The position numbers and the translations under genes are program-made. Below, piece after piece: positions 1 through 6,438 of a stretch of 7,424 nucleotides of DNA. The DNA is from Pseudomonadota bacterium (GTDB lineage: Bacteria > Pseudomonadota > Alphaproteobacteria > Acetobacterales > Acetobacteraceae). The stretch is from NCBI GenBank assembly GCA_021826565.1, contig JAKAZJ010000081.1:1-7424 (forward strand), in the 5' to 3' direction. The notes below the pieces were generated by a model. The model was not told the DNA's origin. It saw nothing but the letters and a program-made list of their open reading frames with translations, and ran no database searches. How positions within the stretch are numbered: position 1 is the first letter of the stretch; each line of letters opens with the position of its first letter.

Positions 1-48
1 CAATGCAGCAGCCGCCCCTGTCGCCAGGAGCGTGCGGCGGTCGATCAT
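1..48 (-). CDS. N-terminus of a probable Tat-exported protein (partial, cut by left edge)
   Basis: Only the first 16 codons are present, reading MIDRRTLLATGAAAAL on the minus strand. The Arg-Arg pair at residues 4-5, followed by Thr-Leu-Leu and an Ala/Gly-rich stretch, resembles the start of a twin-arginine signal peptide, so the product is probably a periplasmic or secreted protein. A good ribosome binding site (GGGAG on the minus strand, bases 57-61) sits 8 bases before the ATG and supports the start. The gene lies 103 bases downstream of the metallo-hydrolase on the same strand, so the two may form an operon. The mature protein is outside the window and its function cannot be named. The presence of a gene is well supported; the Tat assignment is an inference from a short stretch. 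Confidence 0.7.
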   Translation of the reverse strand, partial: MIDRRTLLATGAAAAL

Positions 49-85
49 TATTGTAACTCCCTGTTTCGTGTGGTCTTTTTGTAGC

Positions 86-113
86 TTCCGCCCCGCTTCG
101 GGGGTCGGCGGAA
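86..113. repeat. Intergenic hairpin between the metallo-hydrolase and the partial Tat-type gene
   Basis: Perfect 7-base arms (TTCCGCC at 86-92 and GGCGGAA at 107-113) enclose a GC-rich 14-base loop that can itself pair further (CCG at 93-95 with CGG at 99-101). On the minus strand no T-run follows it, so it is not a standard intrinsic terminator. It could stabilise or attenuate the transcript between the two minus-strand genes. The arms are plain to see; any role is inference. Confidence 0.35.
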
Positions 114-151
114 CAAGTCTGCAACCGGTTGGTCCGGGATGCAACGGCCGC

Positions 152-1012
152 TTACACCGCCAGGCGGTAGCCGTCGCCGTCGCGCACCAGATGCCCGGCC
201 GTGGCGCCGGCGAAATGCGTCCCCAGCACCAGCACCGGCCGATCGGCCAGCGCGGCATACATGCGCCGCCGTGTGGCGTTGGCCTGCGCGGCATCCCAGT
301 CAGCAGTGCTGGCCCAGTCCGGATGCGCGATCTGGCACGGATGATGGAGGAAATCGCCGGTGATCAGGGCCTCGGCGCCGGCCGAGACGATGCGCACGCT
401 GACATGCCCCGGGGTGTGGCCGAAGCTGGGGAGCAGGGAAATCTCCTCGCAGATCCGGTGATCGGTTTCGACCAGATCCACCAGCCCGGCGTCGAACACG
501 GGCTGGACCGAGTCGGCGAACACGGTGCGGATATCGTCGCGGTCATGCGGGCCGGTCCAGTGCGCGTGCTCGGCCCGGCCCATCAGATAGCGCGCGTTGG
601 GAAAGGTGGGGACCCAGCGATCCCCCTGCTTCATCGTGTTCCAGCCGACGTGATCCACATGCAGATGGGTGCACAAGACCGTGTCGATCGATTCGCGCGG
701 ATAGCCGGCGGCGGCGAGATCGTCCAGGAACGGCAGCTGCAGATCGTTCCAGCCGGGGATGCGGCGGCCCTGCTTGTCGTTGCCGAGGCAGGTATCGACC
801 ACGATCCGGCGCGTGGGCGTTTCCACCACGAACGCGTGGATCGACATGCGCAGCCGGCCTTCGTCGTCGGCGAAATGCGGGCGCAGCCAGGCAATCGGCA
901 GAATCGCCTCGCGCGTTGCCTGGGGCAGCAGGAAGCGGCTGCCGCCGGTGACCTCCATCTCCGTCACCTTGGTGATCGTGACCTCGCCGATCTTCCATCG
1001 CAACATCGTCAT
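152..1012 (-). CDS. MBL-fold metallo-hydrolase (lactonase-like family)
   Basis: A 286-residue protein of the metallo-beta-lactamase superfamily. Metal-binding motifs appear in order: HLHVDH at residues 116-121 (H116, H118, D120, H121), GHTPGH at 198-203, GD at 219-220 (D220) and GTH at 264-266 (H266). This is the full ligand set for a two-metal site, so the enzyme should be an active hydrolase. The length and the shape of the N-terminal part fit the branch containing lactonases and methyl-parathion-hydrolase-like enzymes, but the substrate cannot be read from sequence. No signal peptide is seen, so it is probably cytoplasmic. Two starts are possible. The sequence AAGGGGAAG abuts the first ATG (1012), leaving only 3 bases after GGGG; the second ATG (1006, residue 3) has a better spacing of about 9 bases. 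It is divergent from udgX across a repeat-rich region and may be co-transcribed with the partial gene at the left edge. Confidence 0.92.
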   Translation of the reverse strand: MTMLRWKIGEVTITKVTEMEVTGGSRFLLPQATREAILPIAWLRPHFADDEGRLRMSIHAFVVETPTRRIVVDTCLGNDKQGRRIPGWNDLQLPFLDDLAAAGYPRESIDTVLCTHLHVDHVGWNTMKQGDRWVPTFPNARYLMGRAEHAHWTGPHDRDDIRTVFADSVQPVFDAGLVDLVETDHRICEEISLLPSFGHTPGHVSVRIVSAGAEALITGDFLHHPCQIAHPDWASTADWDAAQANATRRRMYAALADRPVLVLGTHFAGATAGHLVRDGDGYRLAV

Positions 1013-1119
1013 CTTCCCCTTGTGATGCGCCGCGGCGGGCGGCTTCGGTGGTTCCGTCCCTGCCCGGGGCGATCGGGTGCCCGAGGATGACCCAATCTGA
1101 TGGATCGCATTTCGGCGAC

Positions 1120-1143
1120 CGTGAACCGGTGCGCCGGTTCACG
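1120..1143. repeat. Perfect 10-base inverted repeat, candidate operator
   Basis: The arms CGTGAACCGG (1120-1129) and CCGGTTCACG (1134-1143) are perfect reverse complements around the 4-base loop TGCG. No T-run follows on either strand, so it is not an ordinary terminator. It lies about 108 bases before the metallo-hydrolase start and about 210 before the udgX start. That position and dyad symmetry fit a site for a dimeric regulator of one or both genes. The symmetry is directly visible; the operator role is inference. Confidence 0.5.
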
Positions 1144-1253
1144 CTACAGGTTCCGGTTGGTCACGGGGAGTACTGTGGCCGTGACCGGCGGAACGGCGGC
1201 CGGGAATAGCCTCGGGGGGGCACCCCGCGGCAGACTGGGCGCCGGTTCATGCT
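1131..1253 (+). repeat. Pair of 15-base direct repeats (14 of 15 identical)
   Basis: GCGCCGGTTCACGCT at 1131-1145 recurs as GCGCCGGTTCATGCT at 1239-1253, with one mismatch and an offset of 108 bases. The first copy is the right half of the perfect inverted repeat; the second copy stands alone without a mirrored partner. The coordinates span both copies and the sequence between them. The pair may be two sites for one regulator or the trace of a small duplication. Confidence 0.5.
1159..1186. repeat. Second inverted repeat, 8-base arms
   Basis: GGTCACGG (1159-1166) and CCGTGACC (1179-1186) are perfect reverse complements separated by 12 bases that contain the palindrome AGTACT. The arms resemble those of the neighbouring inverted repeat (GTGACCGG against GTGAACCGG), so the two may be related sites 38-39 bases apart. 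No T-run follows. A regulatory role is inferred only from symmetry, resemblance and location. Confidence 0.4.
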
Positions 1254-1353
1254 CCCCCCGGCGCGTTGCTCGCCGCGCACCGGAAAGGCCGCGCTTCCAT
1301 CGCCTTCACCCGGCGGCATTGAACCCAACCGCGCCCTGCGCTTTGCTTCCGTC

Positions 1354-2649
1354 ATGCCGACCATCGCGCTGCGGGCGGAAACGGACTGGACCGGCTGGCG
1401 GGACGCTACCCGTGCCCTGGTGCTGGCCGGCGTCCCACCCGAAGCGGTACGCTTCACCGTCGATCCGTCCGGCTTCGCCCCGCCGCCCGCCGCCGCCGGC
1501 GGGTTCGGTCTGCCGCGCGCGCTGGTCGGCCTCGCCGCGCAGGCGATCCAGGCCCGCTGGCCCGAGCGTTTCGCCCTGCTCTATCGGCTGGTCTGGCGTG
1601 CCCATGCCGGCGCCCCGGTGCTGGAGGACCACGCCGACCCCGATCTGGTGCAGGCCCGGCACCTGGCCCATGCGGTGCGGGCCGAAGCGCACCGGATGCG
1701 CAGCCAGATTCGCTATCTCGCGGTTGCGGACCGGTGGGTGGGCTGGTTCGCGCCCCGCCATTTCGTGCTGGAATCGAATGCGCGGCGTCTCGCGTCCTGG
1801 TTCCCCGATCTTGCGGTCTCCCTCCTGACCCCGGAGGCCAGCGCGCATTGGGACCCGACCGGGCTGCGCTTCGGCCCCGGCGTGGCGGCGGCGGCGGTGC
1901 CGGACGATGCGGCGCTAGGGGCGTTCTGGGCCGGCTTCGGCGCCGAATTGCTGGCCGTGGCCGGGCCGGGCTTCGGCCTGGAACCCGCCGCGGCGTTCGA
2001 CGAGCCGCGCCACCCGCCCGACATCGCCCGCCCGTTCCCGGTGGTGGTGCCCGATTCCGCCGATCCCGGGCTGGCGGCGGCGGCCCACGACGCCGCGGGA
2101 TGCGCGCGCTGCGCGCTGGCCGGGCACGCCACCCAGACCGTGTTCGGCGAAGGCCCGGCCGGGGCACGGCTGATGTTCATCGGCGAGCAGGCGGGCGATC
2201 AGGAGGATGTGATCGGCCGGCCCTTCGTCGGCCCCGCCGGGCAGTTGCTGGACCGCGCGCTGGCCGAGGCCGGGATCGATCGGCGCGCGATCTGGATCAG
2301 CAACGCGGTCAAACATTTCAAATTCACGATGCAGGGCAAACGCCGCCTGCATCAGACGCCGCAAGCGCCCGAACTGGAAGCCTGCCGGTTCTGGCTGGAC
2401 GTGGAGCGGGTGCAGCTGCGCCCGGCGCTGCTGGTGCTGCTGGGCGCCACCGCCGCGCGGGCGATGCTGGGCCGCGCGATCACCATCGGGCGCGAGCGGG
2501 GCCGCGCAATCGCGCTGGCGGATGGCGCGACTGCGCTGGTCACGGTGCATCCGTCGTTCCTGCTGCGCGTGCCGGATGCGGCCGCGCGGGCGCGGGAATA
2601 CGCCGCATTCGTCGCCGATCTGCGCGCGGCGGCGCGGCTGGCGGGTTGA
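1354..2649 (+). CDS. udgX: DUF4130-UdgX fusion, uracil-DNA glycosylase/binding protein
   Basis: A 431-residue, two-part DNA repair protein. Residues 1 to about 200 match DUF4130: a [13 protein letters not shown] start, HRMRSQIRY at 113-121, [11 protein letters not shown] at 131-143 and [14 protein letters not shown] at 163-176. Residues about 245-431 are UdgX: CARC at 250-253, [15 protein letters not shown] at 265-279, GDQED at 281-285, [16 protein letters not shown] at 288-303, NAVKHFKF at 317-324, the signature GKRRLH at 328-333 and VTVHPS at 396-401. UdgX excises uracil and becomes covalently joined to the abasic site through the His of KRRIH, here H333; the usual Ile is Leu. Cys 250, 253 and 344 are likely iron-sulfur ligands. 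The start at 1354 was chosen because [17 protein letters not shown] fits the family; no strong ribosome binding site precedes it, and an ATG at 1249 would add 35 unsupported residues. The usual radical-SAM partner gene is not adjacent. The DUF4130 tail (about 190-235) departs from the family pattern. Confidence 0.9.
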   Translation: MPTIALRAETDWTGWRDATRALVLAGVPPEAVRFTVDPSGFAPPPAAAGGFGLPRALVGLAAQAIQARWPERFALLYRLVWRAHAGAPVLEDHADPDLVQARHLAHAVRAEAHRMRSQIRYLAVADRWVGWFAPRHFVLESNARRLASWFPDLAVSLLTPEASAHWDPTGLRFGPGVAAAAVPDDAALGAFWAGFGAELLAVAGPGFGLEPAAAFDEPRHPPDIARPFPVVVPDSADPGLAAAAHDAAGCARCALAGHATQTVFGEGPAGARLMFIGEQAGDQEDVIGRPFVGPAGQLLDRALAEAGIDRRAIWISNAVKHFKFTMQGKRRLHQTPQAPELEACRFWLDVERVQLRPALLVLLGATAARAMLGRAITIGRERGRAIALADGATALVTVHPSFLLRVPDAAARAREYAAFVADLRAAARLAG

Positions 2650-2658
2650 CTTCCCGCC
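2640..2658. repeat. Hairpin overlapping the udgX stop codon
   Basis: GGCGGG (2640-2645) pairs with CCCGCC (2653-2658) around a 7-base loop that contains the TGA stop. No T-run follows, so termination by this hairpin alone is doubtful. It may slow or partly end udgX transcription before the dehydrogenase gene. Confidence 0.3.
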
Positions 2659-2687
2659 CCCGGAGCGTACTACCCGCGCGCACCCAT

Positions 2688-2706
2688 CGCCCCGGATCGC
2701 GGGGCG
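2688..2706. repeat. GC-rich hairpin just before the dehydrogenase ribosome binding site
   Basis: CGCCCCG (2688-2694) and CGGGGCG (2700-2706) are perfect arms with a 5-base loop. The hairpin ends 7 bases before the AGGAG ribosome binding site at 2714-2718. It has no T-run. It could mark the boundary between udgX and the dehydrogenase, or affect translation, but neither can be shown from sequence alone. Confidence 0.35.
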
Positions 2707-2725
2707 CCCTTGCAGGAGTTTTCCG

Positions 2726-4159
2726 ATGTATCCCGATGTGCTGCTGCTGATCGACGGCGCCTGGACCCAAGCGGAGGGCGGGCGCACCCTGCCGGTGGTG
2801 AATCCGGCCACGGGCGAGGTGAACGGGACCGTCGCCCACGCCTCCCGCGGCGATCTGGATCGCGCGCTGGCCGCGGCCGACAAGGGGTTCAAGCTGTGGC
2901 GGAAAACCTCGGCCTATGACCGATCGAAACTGATGCGCCGCGCCGCCGATCTGCTGCGCGACCGCGCCGACGGCATCGCCCGGCTGATGACCCTGGAGCA
3001 GGGCAAGCCGCTGGCCGAGGCGAAGGGCGAGACCCTGGCGGGGGCCGACGTGATCGACTGGTTCGCGGAAGAAGCGCGTCGCGCCTATGGCCGGGTGATC
3101 CCGGCGCGGGCCGAGGGCGTGTATCAGCTGGTGGTGAAGGAGCCGGTAGGGCCGGTGGCGGCGTTCACGCCGTGGAATTTCCCGATCAACCAGGTGGTGC
3201 GCAAATTGTCGGCGGCGCTGGCGGCCGGATGTTCCATCATCGTCAAGGCGCCCGAGGAAACGCCCGCCTCCCCGGCCGAGCTGATCCGCTGCTTCGTCGA
3301 TGCCGGGGTGCCGGCGGGCGTGGTCAACCTGGTATACGGGGTGCCGGCGGAGATTTCGGAATATCTGATCCCGCATCCGGTGATCCGCAAAATCTCGTTC
3401 ACCGGATCGACCGTGATCGGCAAGCAGCTGGCGGCGCTGGCGGGCGCGCATATGAAGCGGGTGACGATGGAACTGGGCGGGCACGCGCCGGCGATCGTGT
3501 TCGAGGACGCGGACCTGGATACCGCAGTGAAGATCTTGTCGGCGAACAAGCTGCGCAACGCGGGCCAGGTGTGCATCTCGCCCACGCGCTTCCTGGTGCA
3601 GGAGAGCGTGTATGACCGTTTCGTGGAAGGATTCACGGCGCGCATCAAGGCGGCAAAAGTCGGCGACGGGCAGGACGCGGCGACCACCATGGGGCCGCTG
3701 GCCAACCCGCGCCGGATCACCGCGATGGAGAGCTTCATCGGCGACGCGGTGAAGCATGGCGCGAAGGTCCATACCGGCGGTGAGCGGATCGGCAACAAGG
3801 GCAATTTCTTCGCTCCCACGGTGCTGACCGACGTGCCGCGGGACGCGCGGATCATGAACGAGGAACCGTTCGGACCGGTGGCGGTGATCTCACGCTTCCA
3901 GGGATTCGATGACGTGGTGGCGGAAGCGAACCGGCTGCCGTTCGGCCTGGCTTCCTATGCCTATACGCGCTCGGCGAAGACCGCGAACGCGATCGCCGCT
4001 GCGGTGGAGGCGGGGATGATGTCGATCAACCATCACGGGCTGGCATTGCCGGAAGTGCCGTTCGGAGGGGTGAAGGATTCGGGTTACGGATCGGAAGGCG
4101 GGTCGGAGGCGATCGAGGCTTATCTGAACACGAAATTCGTGTCCCAGGCCGGGTTGTAG
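2726..4159 (+). CDS. NAD(P)-dependent aldehyde dehydrogenase, succinate-semialdehyde dehydrogenase type
   Basis: A 477-residue, full-length aldehyde dehydrogenase. It oxidises an aldehyde to the acid in the cytoplasm; overall sequence resembles the succinate-semialdehyde dehydrogenase group, which feeds 4-aminobutyrate or related carbon into the TCA cycle. Catalytic features are intact: PWNFP at 149-153 with N151, K174 in KAPEE, the cofactor-loop FTGST at 225-229, MELGG at 248-252 with general base E249, GQVC at 280-283 with nucleophile C283, and EEPFGP at 379-384. The start at 2726 is set by AGGAG at 2714-2718 with a 7-base spacer and by the family-like [11 protein letters not shown]; the reading frame stays open further upstream, but that part is spurious. 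It follows udgX by 76 bases and is convergent with the beta-helix gene, with 25 bases between stops and no clear terminator. No transaminase or regulator is adjacent, so the true substrate is unproven and another semialdehyde remains possible. Confidence 0.88.
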   Translation: MYPDVLLLIDGAWTQAEGGRTLPVVNPATGEVNGTVAHASRGDLDRALAAADKGFKLWRKTSAYDRSKLMRRAADLLRDRADGIARLMTLEQGKPLAEAKGETLAGADVIDWFAEEARRAYGRVIPARAEGVYQLVVKEPVGPVAAFTPWNFPINQVVRKLSAALAAGCSIIVKAPEETPASPAELIRCFVDAGVPAGVVNLVYGVPAEISEYLIPHPVIRKISFTGSTVIGKQLAALAGAHMKRVTMELGGHAPAIVFEDADLDTAVKILSANKLRNAGQVCISPTRFLVQESVYDRFVEGFTARIKAAKVGDGQDAATTMGPLANPRRITAMESFIGDAVKHGAKVHTGGERIGNKGNFFAPTVLTDVPRDARIMNEEPFGPVAVISRFQGFDDVVAEANRLPFGLASYAYTRSAKTANAIAAAVEAGMMSINHHGLALPEVPFGGVKDSGYGSEGGSEAIEAYLNTKFVSQAGL

Positions 4160-4184
4160 CGGGGGCGGCCGAGGGCGGCGTCGC

Positions 4185-5687
4185 CTAGGACGGCAGCGCC
4201 ACACCGCGTGGCTGCGTGTGCCTTGCACGCCGCCGCCGGCGCGCCATCGCCACCCCGGCAACCGCAGCAGCCAACAACACGAACGCCATCGGCTCGGGCA
4301 CCGGCGCGCCGCCGGCGATCGTGACCACCTCGGTCAGCGCGTAGGTGTCTGCATTGAACGGCACCGCGAATCCCTGCGAGGCACTCACGAGCAGCCCGCC
4401 CCCTGGATCGACGAAGCTCTGACTGCCGAGCAGCGTTGTCGTCGCGAACGGCGTGTTCCCCCCATCGGCGTAGACCGACCAAGTCACCACCGCGCCGGCC
4501 AGCCCGGTGTTGGTATCGAAGAACGACGCCACCGCCTGCGCCCCCGTCATCCCGGCCTGACTTAGCACGAACTGCGCCACATGCCCGGCCGCACCCGTGG
4601 CGGTGATCGCGAGACTGAGGCCCGGCGTGCCGATCGCGCTCAGCGCGGAGAACCCCGGCCCGGCGGTGGCGGCGCTCAGCGTGTTCGCGGTGGCGCTGCC
4701 GCTGGTCAGCACGGTCCCATCGACGCCCACGCGCATCCCGATCACCGGCGCGGTCGAGGTCAGCGTGTTTGCCGACACCGTATCGCCCGCCGCGCTGCGA
4801 TCGATCTGCCCCGAGGTAAGCCCAGACACCAGATTTCCGCTTACGCTTGCAGGGGTGCTGCTGGCGTTGACCACCGCGACCCCAGCGCCATTCGGTTCGT
4901 TATTGATGATCGTGTTGCCCGAAACGGTCAGCGCGCCCGGGTTACTCGCCCCCTCCTCGCCGTTCGAGATGATGGCGTTGTTCTGCGATTGCGGCCCCTG
5001 TTGAATGGTGTTGCCGGTGATGGTGGTTACCCCACCGTTCGGCGTGTCGATGCTATAGCTCGCGGTGCCGGTGGGGCCGTCGGCGATGAGGTTGTTGGTG
5101 ATCGTGGTATTCAGCGCACGCGATTTCACTTCGTGGCCCACATTGGCGGCGGTCACGGTGCTGCCGGTCAAGGTGAAATCGGCGATGTTGCCGATATACA
5201 GATTATGGGTGTACCCATATCCCGCCGACAGCGCGGGATTGGTGACGCCGTTGTTCGTGACCGTGGAGTTGTTGATCGTGAGCGACCCAACCCCGGTAGT
5301 CGGGTACGGCGTGGCAAGGATCCCATCCTGGTTGCCCCAGAACGAATCATGGTTCAGTACCAGGTTCCCGGAATAATACCGGATCCCCGCCGCATTCGCC
5401 CCGTTCGCATTCGACGTGACCGCGCCCGAGAACGACACGTTGTTCACCGTGACCGTCCCCGGGGCCTGCACCACCAGGAATCCCTGCGCGTTGGCTACCG
5501 GTTGCGAGGCGGTCAGATATGCGGTTCCGCCCACGCCCTGAATCGTGATGTCGGTGCTTACGGATGCGGCCTGGTCGGTGTACACCCCGGCCGGCAGGGC
5601 GACGGTATCGCCGTTTTGCGCCGCCGCAACTGCGGCGCCGAGCGTGGCGTAGTCTCCCGGCGCGGCGCCGACGGTCAGGGTGGCCAT
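4185..5687 (-). CDS. Parallel beta-helix protein with C-terminal PEP-CTERM sorting signal
   Basis: A 500-residue protein. Residues 1-60 are a short glycine/alanine-rich lead-in (YATLGAAVAAAQNGDT) typical of right-handed beta-helix proteins. From about 70 to 335 come repeated Asn-containing turns: VNNVSF, INNSTVTNN, ITNNLI, ITGNTI, VSGNTI, VSGNLV and VSANTL, consistent with an asparagine ladder. HNLYIGN (161-167) and GHEVKSR (184-190) lie inside. Residues about 345-460 look like a beta-sandwich common in PEP-CTERM proteins (DTYALTEVVTI at 447-457). The end is a PEP-CTERM tripartite signal: VPEP at 463-466, a hydrophobic helix at 467-482 and RRRRR at 483-487, which an exosortase would process at the inner membrane. 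A 13-residue tail after the arginines is longer than usual. No N-terminal signal peptide is seen. A GTG at 5720 would add 11 non-hydrophobic residues, and an in-frame stop lies ten codons above it. The ligand or enzymatic activity is unknown. No exosortase is in the window. Confidence 0.85.
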   Translation of the reverse strand: MATLTVGAAPGDYATLGAAVAAAQNGDTVALPAGVYTDQAASVSTDITIQGVGGTAYLTASQPVANAQGFLVVQAPGTVTVNNVSFSGAVTSNANGANAAGIRYYSGNLVLNHDSFWGNQDGILATPYPTTGVGSLTINNSTVTNNGVTNPALSAGYGYTHNLYIGNIADFTLTGSTVTAANVGHEVKSRALNTTITNNLIADGPTGTASYSIDTPNGGVTTITGNTIQQGPQSQNNAIISNGEEGASNPGALTVSGNTIINNEPNGAGVAVVNASSTPASVSGNLVSGLTSGQIDRSAAGDTVSANTLTSTAPVIGMRVGVDGTVLTSGSATANTLSAATAGPGFSALSAIGTPGLSLAITATGAAGHVAQFVLSQAGMTGAQAVASFFDTNTGLAGAVVTWSVYADGGNTPFATTTLLGSQSFVDPGGGLLVSASQGFAVPFNADTYALTEVVTIAGGAPVPEPMAFVLLAAAVAGVAMARRRRRARHTQPRGVALPS

Positions 5688-5963
5688 GATGCGTGGTGCC
5701 CCAGCAAGATCAGGCCGCACACTATCCCACGCCGCCCCGCGTGAGCATCACGAAAGCCGACGCGCGGTTACCATCCGTTCATCAATGCGGCGCAGGATAT
5801 GCTCTGGCAAAAAAGGGACCTCTCATACCCAGCGTTCGCGTAGCGTTGACGCCGCTGCCGCTGTTCGGTTTCGCCGCCGCCTCGGGTCGGCTGCGCCTAC
5901 GCGCCCCCCTGCCCAGCGGCACCAACCTGAGCCTATCCGATGCGGCGCTGCGCCGGCCCAGCC
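5688..5963. other. Intergenic region with no confident gene
   Basis: This 276-base gap separates two minus-strand genes and should hold the promoter of the PEP-CTERM gene and the end of the membrane-protein transcript. A run of six A at 5809-5814 (T on the minus strand) is not preceded by a strong hairpin. AGCGTT occurs twice at 5831-5836 and 5842-5847. Bases 5831-5963 have G/C at about 84% of third positions in one frame, but the translation matches nothing I recognise. No convincing -35/-10 pair was found. Confidence 0.5.
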
Positions 5964-6404
5964 TCAGCGCCGGCGCGCCAGCACCAGCGGAGCGAACCAC
6001 CCCACGCCCAGCCCCCAGGTCGCGTTGATCAGCGTGGAGATCAGGATCGGCCGCATGGCGCCGCCGAACGCCAGCGGCCAGCCCCGCAGCGCCGGCACCA
6101 GAAACAGCGCCCCGGCCTCCGCGATCAGCCCCAGCACAATCCCCTGCGCCCATACGCCGCCAGCCGGCCGCCACGGCGTAATCAGTCCGAACGCCGCCCC
6201 ATACAGCCCGCCCCAGAAACACAAATCGTACACCCGCGGCACCCCGAAGGGCGGCACCGGGGCCAGGGGGAACGGCGGCGGCATCAGCCGCAATACGTGC
6301 AGGATCTCCCAGACACCCTGATGGAACACCAGGACCGCGACCGCGGCGGCCGCAAAGCCCAGCGCCAGTCGGGCGATCACCCCCTGCTCGTTGCTTCGTG
6401 CCAT
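5964..6404 (-). CDS. Conserved four-helix membrane protein of unknown function
   Basis: A 146-residue inner-membrane protein. Four hydrophobic segments are visible at roughly 10-30, 60-77, 84-104 and 119-143. Between the first two lies a conserved-looking proline-rich loop, MPPPFPLAPVPPFGVPRVYD (41-60), preceded by FHQGVWEILH (27-36). FHQG, the PVPPFGVP loop and the FWGGLYG stretch (63-69) recall a small uncharacterised membrane protein family I have seen in Alphaproteobacteria and Burkholderiales; this is recall and not a search result. The family has no known activity. The ATG is preceded by a strong ribosome binding site (ACGGAGGGG on the minus strand, ending about 4 bases before it). It lies 34 bases downstream of the transporter on the same strand, so the two are probably co-transcribed and may work together at the membrane. 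Confidence 0.82.
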   Translation of the reverse strand: MARSNEQGVIARLALGFAAAAVAVLVFHQGVWEILHVLRLMPPPFPLAPVPPFGVPRVYDLCFWGGLYGAAFGLITPWRPAGGVWAQGIVLGLIAEAGALFLVPALRGWPLAFGGAMRPILISTLINATWGLGVGWFAPLVLARRR

Positions 6405-6438
6405 CCCGCCCCTCCGTGGCCCGGTTCCGGGCTGCTGT

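Larger units (their letters stand above)
1013..1353. other. Divergent intergenic region with a repeat cluster
   Basis: This 341-base region separates the divergent metallo-hydrolase and udgX genes and should hold the promoters of both. No clear -35/-10 pair was found on either strand. It contains two inverted repeats (1120-1143 and 1159-1186), a long direct repeat (1131-1145 and 1239-1253) and a run of seven G at 1214-1220. Open frames crossing it have no recognisable protein content. An ATG at 1249 opens a longer reading of udgX, but the extra 35 residues do not resemble the family, so this part is treated as non-coding. Confidence 0.6.

Noticed and set aside
32..1090. A 352-codon plus-strand open frame over the metallo-hydrolase gene
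   Set aside because: It is antisense to a gene with complete metal-binding motifs, its translation is rich in Arg, Gly and His without any domain, and such frames are common opposite GC-rich genes.
1214..1220. Run of seven G as a phase-variation tract
   Set aside because: It is in a non-coding region, is short for slippage control, and sits at no recognisable promoter spacer.
1249..1353. N-terminal extension of udgX from the ATG at 1249
   Set aside because: The 35 added residues are Pro/Arg/Ser-rich and unlike the family start, and there is no good ribosome binding site. The start at 1354 matches DUF4130 proteins.
2540..3772. A 410-codon minus-strand open frame over the aldehyde dehydrogenase gene
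   Set aside because: It lies opposite a gene with all dehydrogenase catalytic motifs and shows only low-complexity Arg/His-rich sequence.
4581..5744. A 387-codon plus-strand open frame over the beta-helix gene
   Set aside because: It is antisense to the beta-helix/PEP-CTERM gene and its translation is Arg/Gly-rich with no recognisable domain. The minus-strand reading explains the sequence fully.
5809..5830. T-run on the minus strand as an intrinsic terminator for the membrane-protein transcript
   Set aside because: Six T are present, but the sequence before them can form only a 3-base GGG/CCC stem, too weak for a standard terminator.
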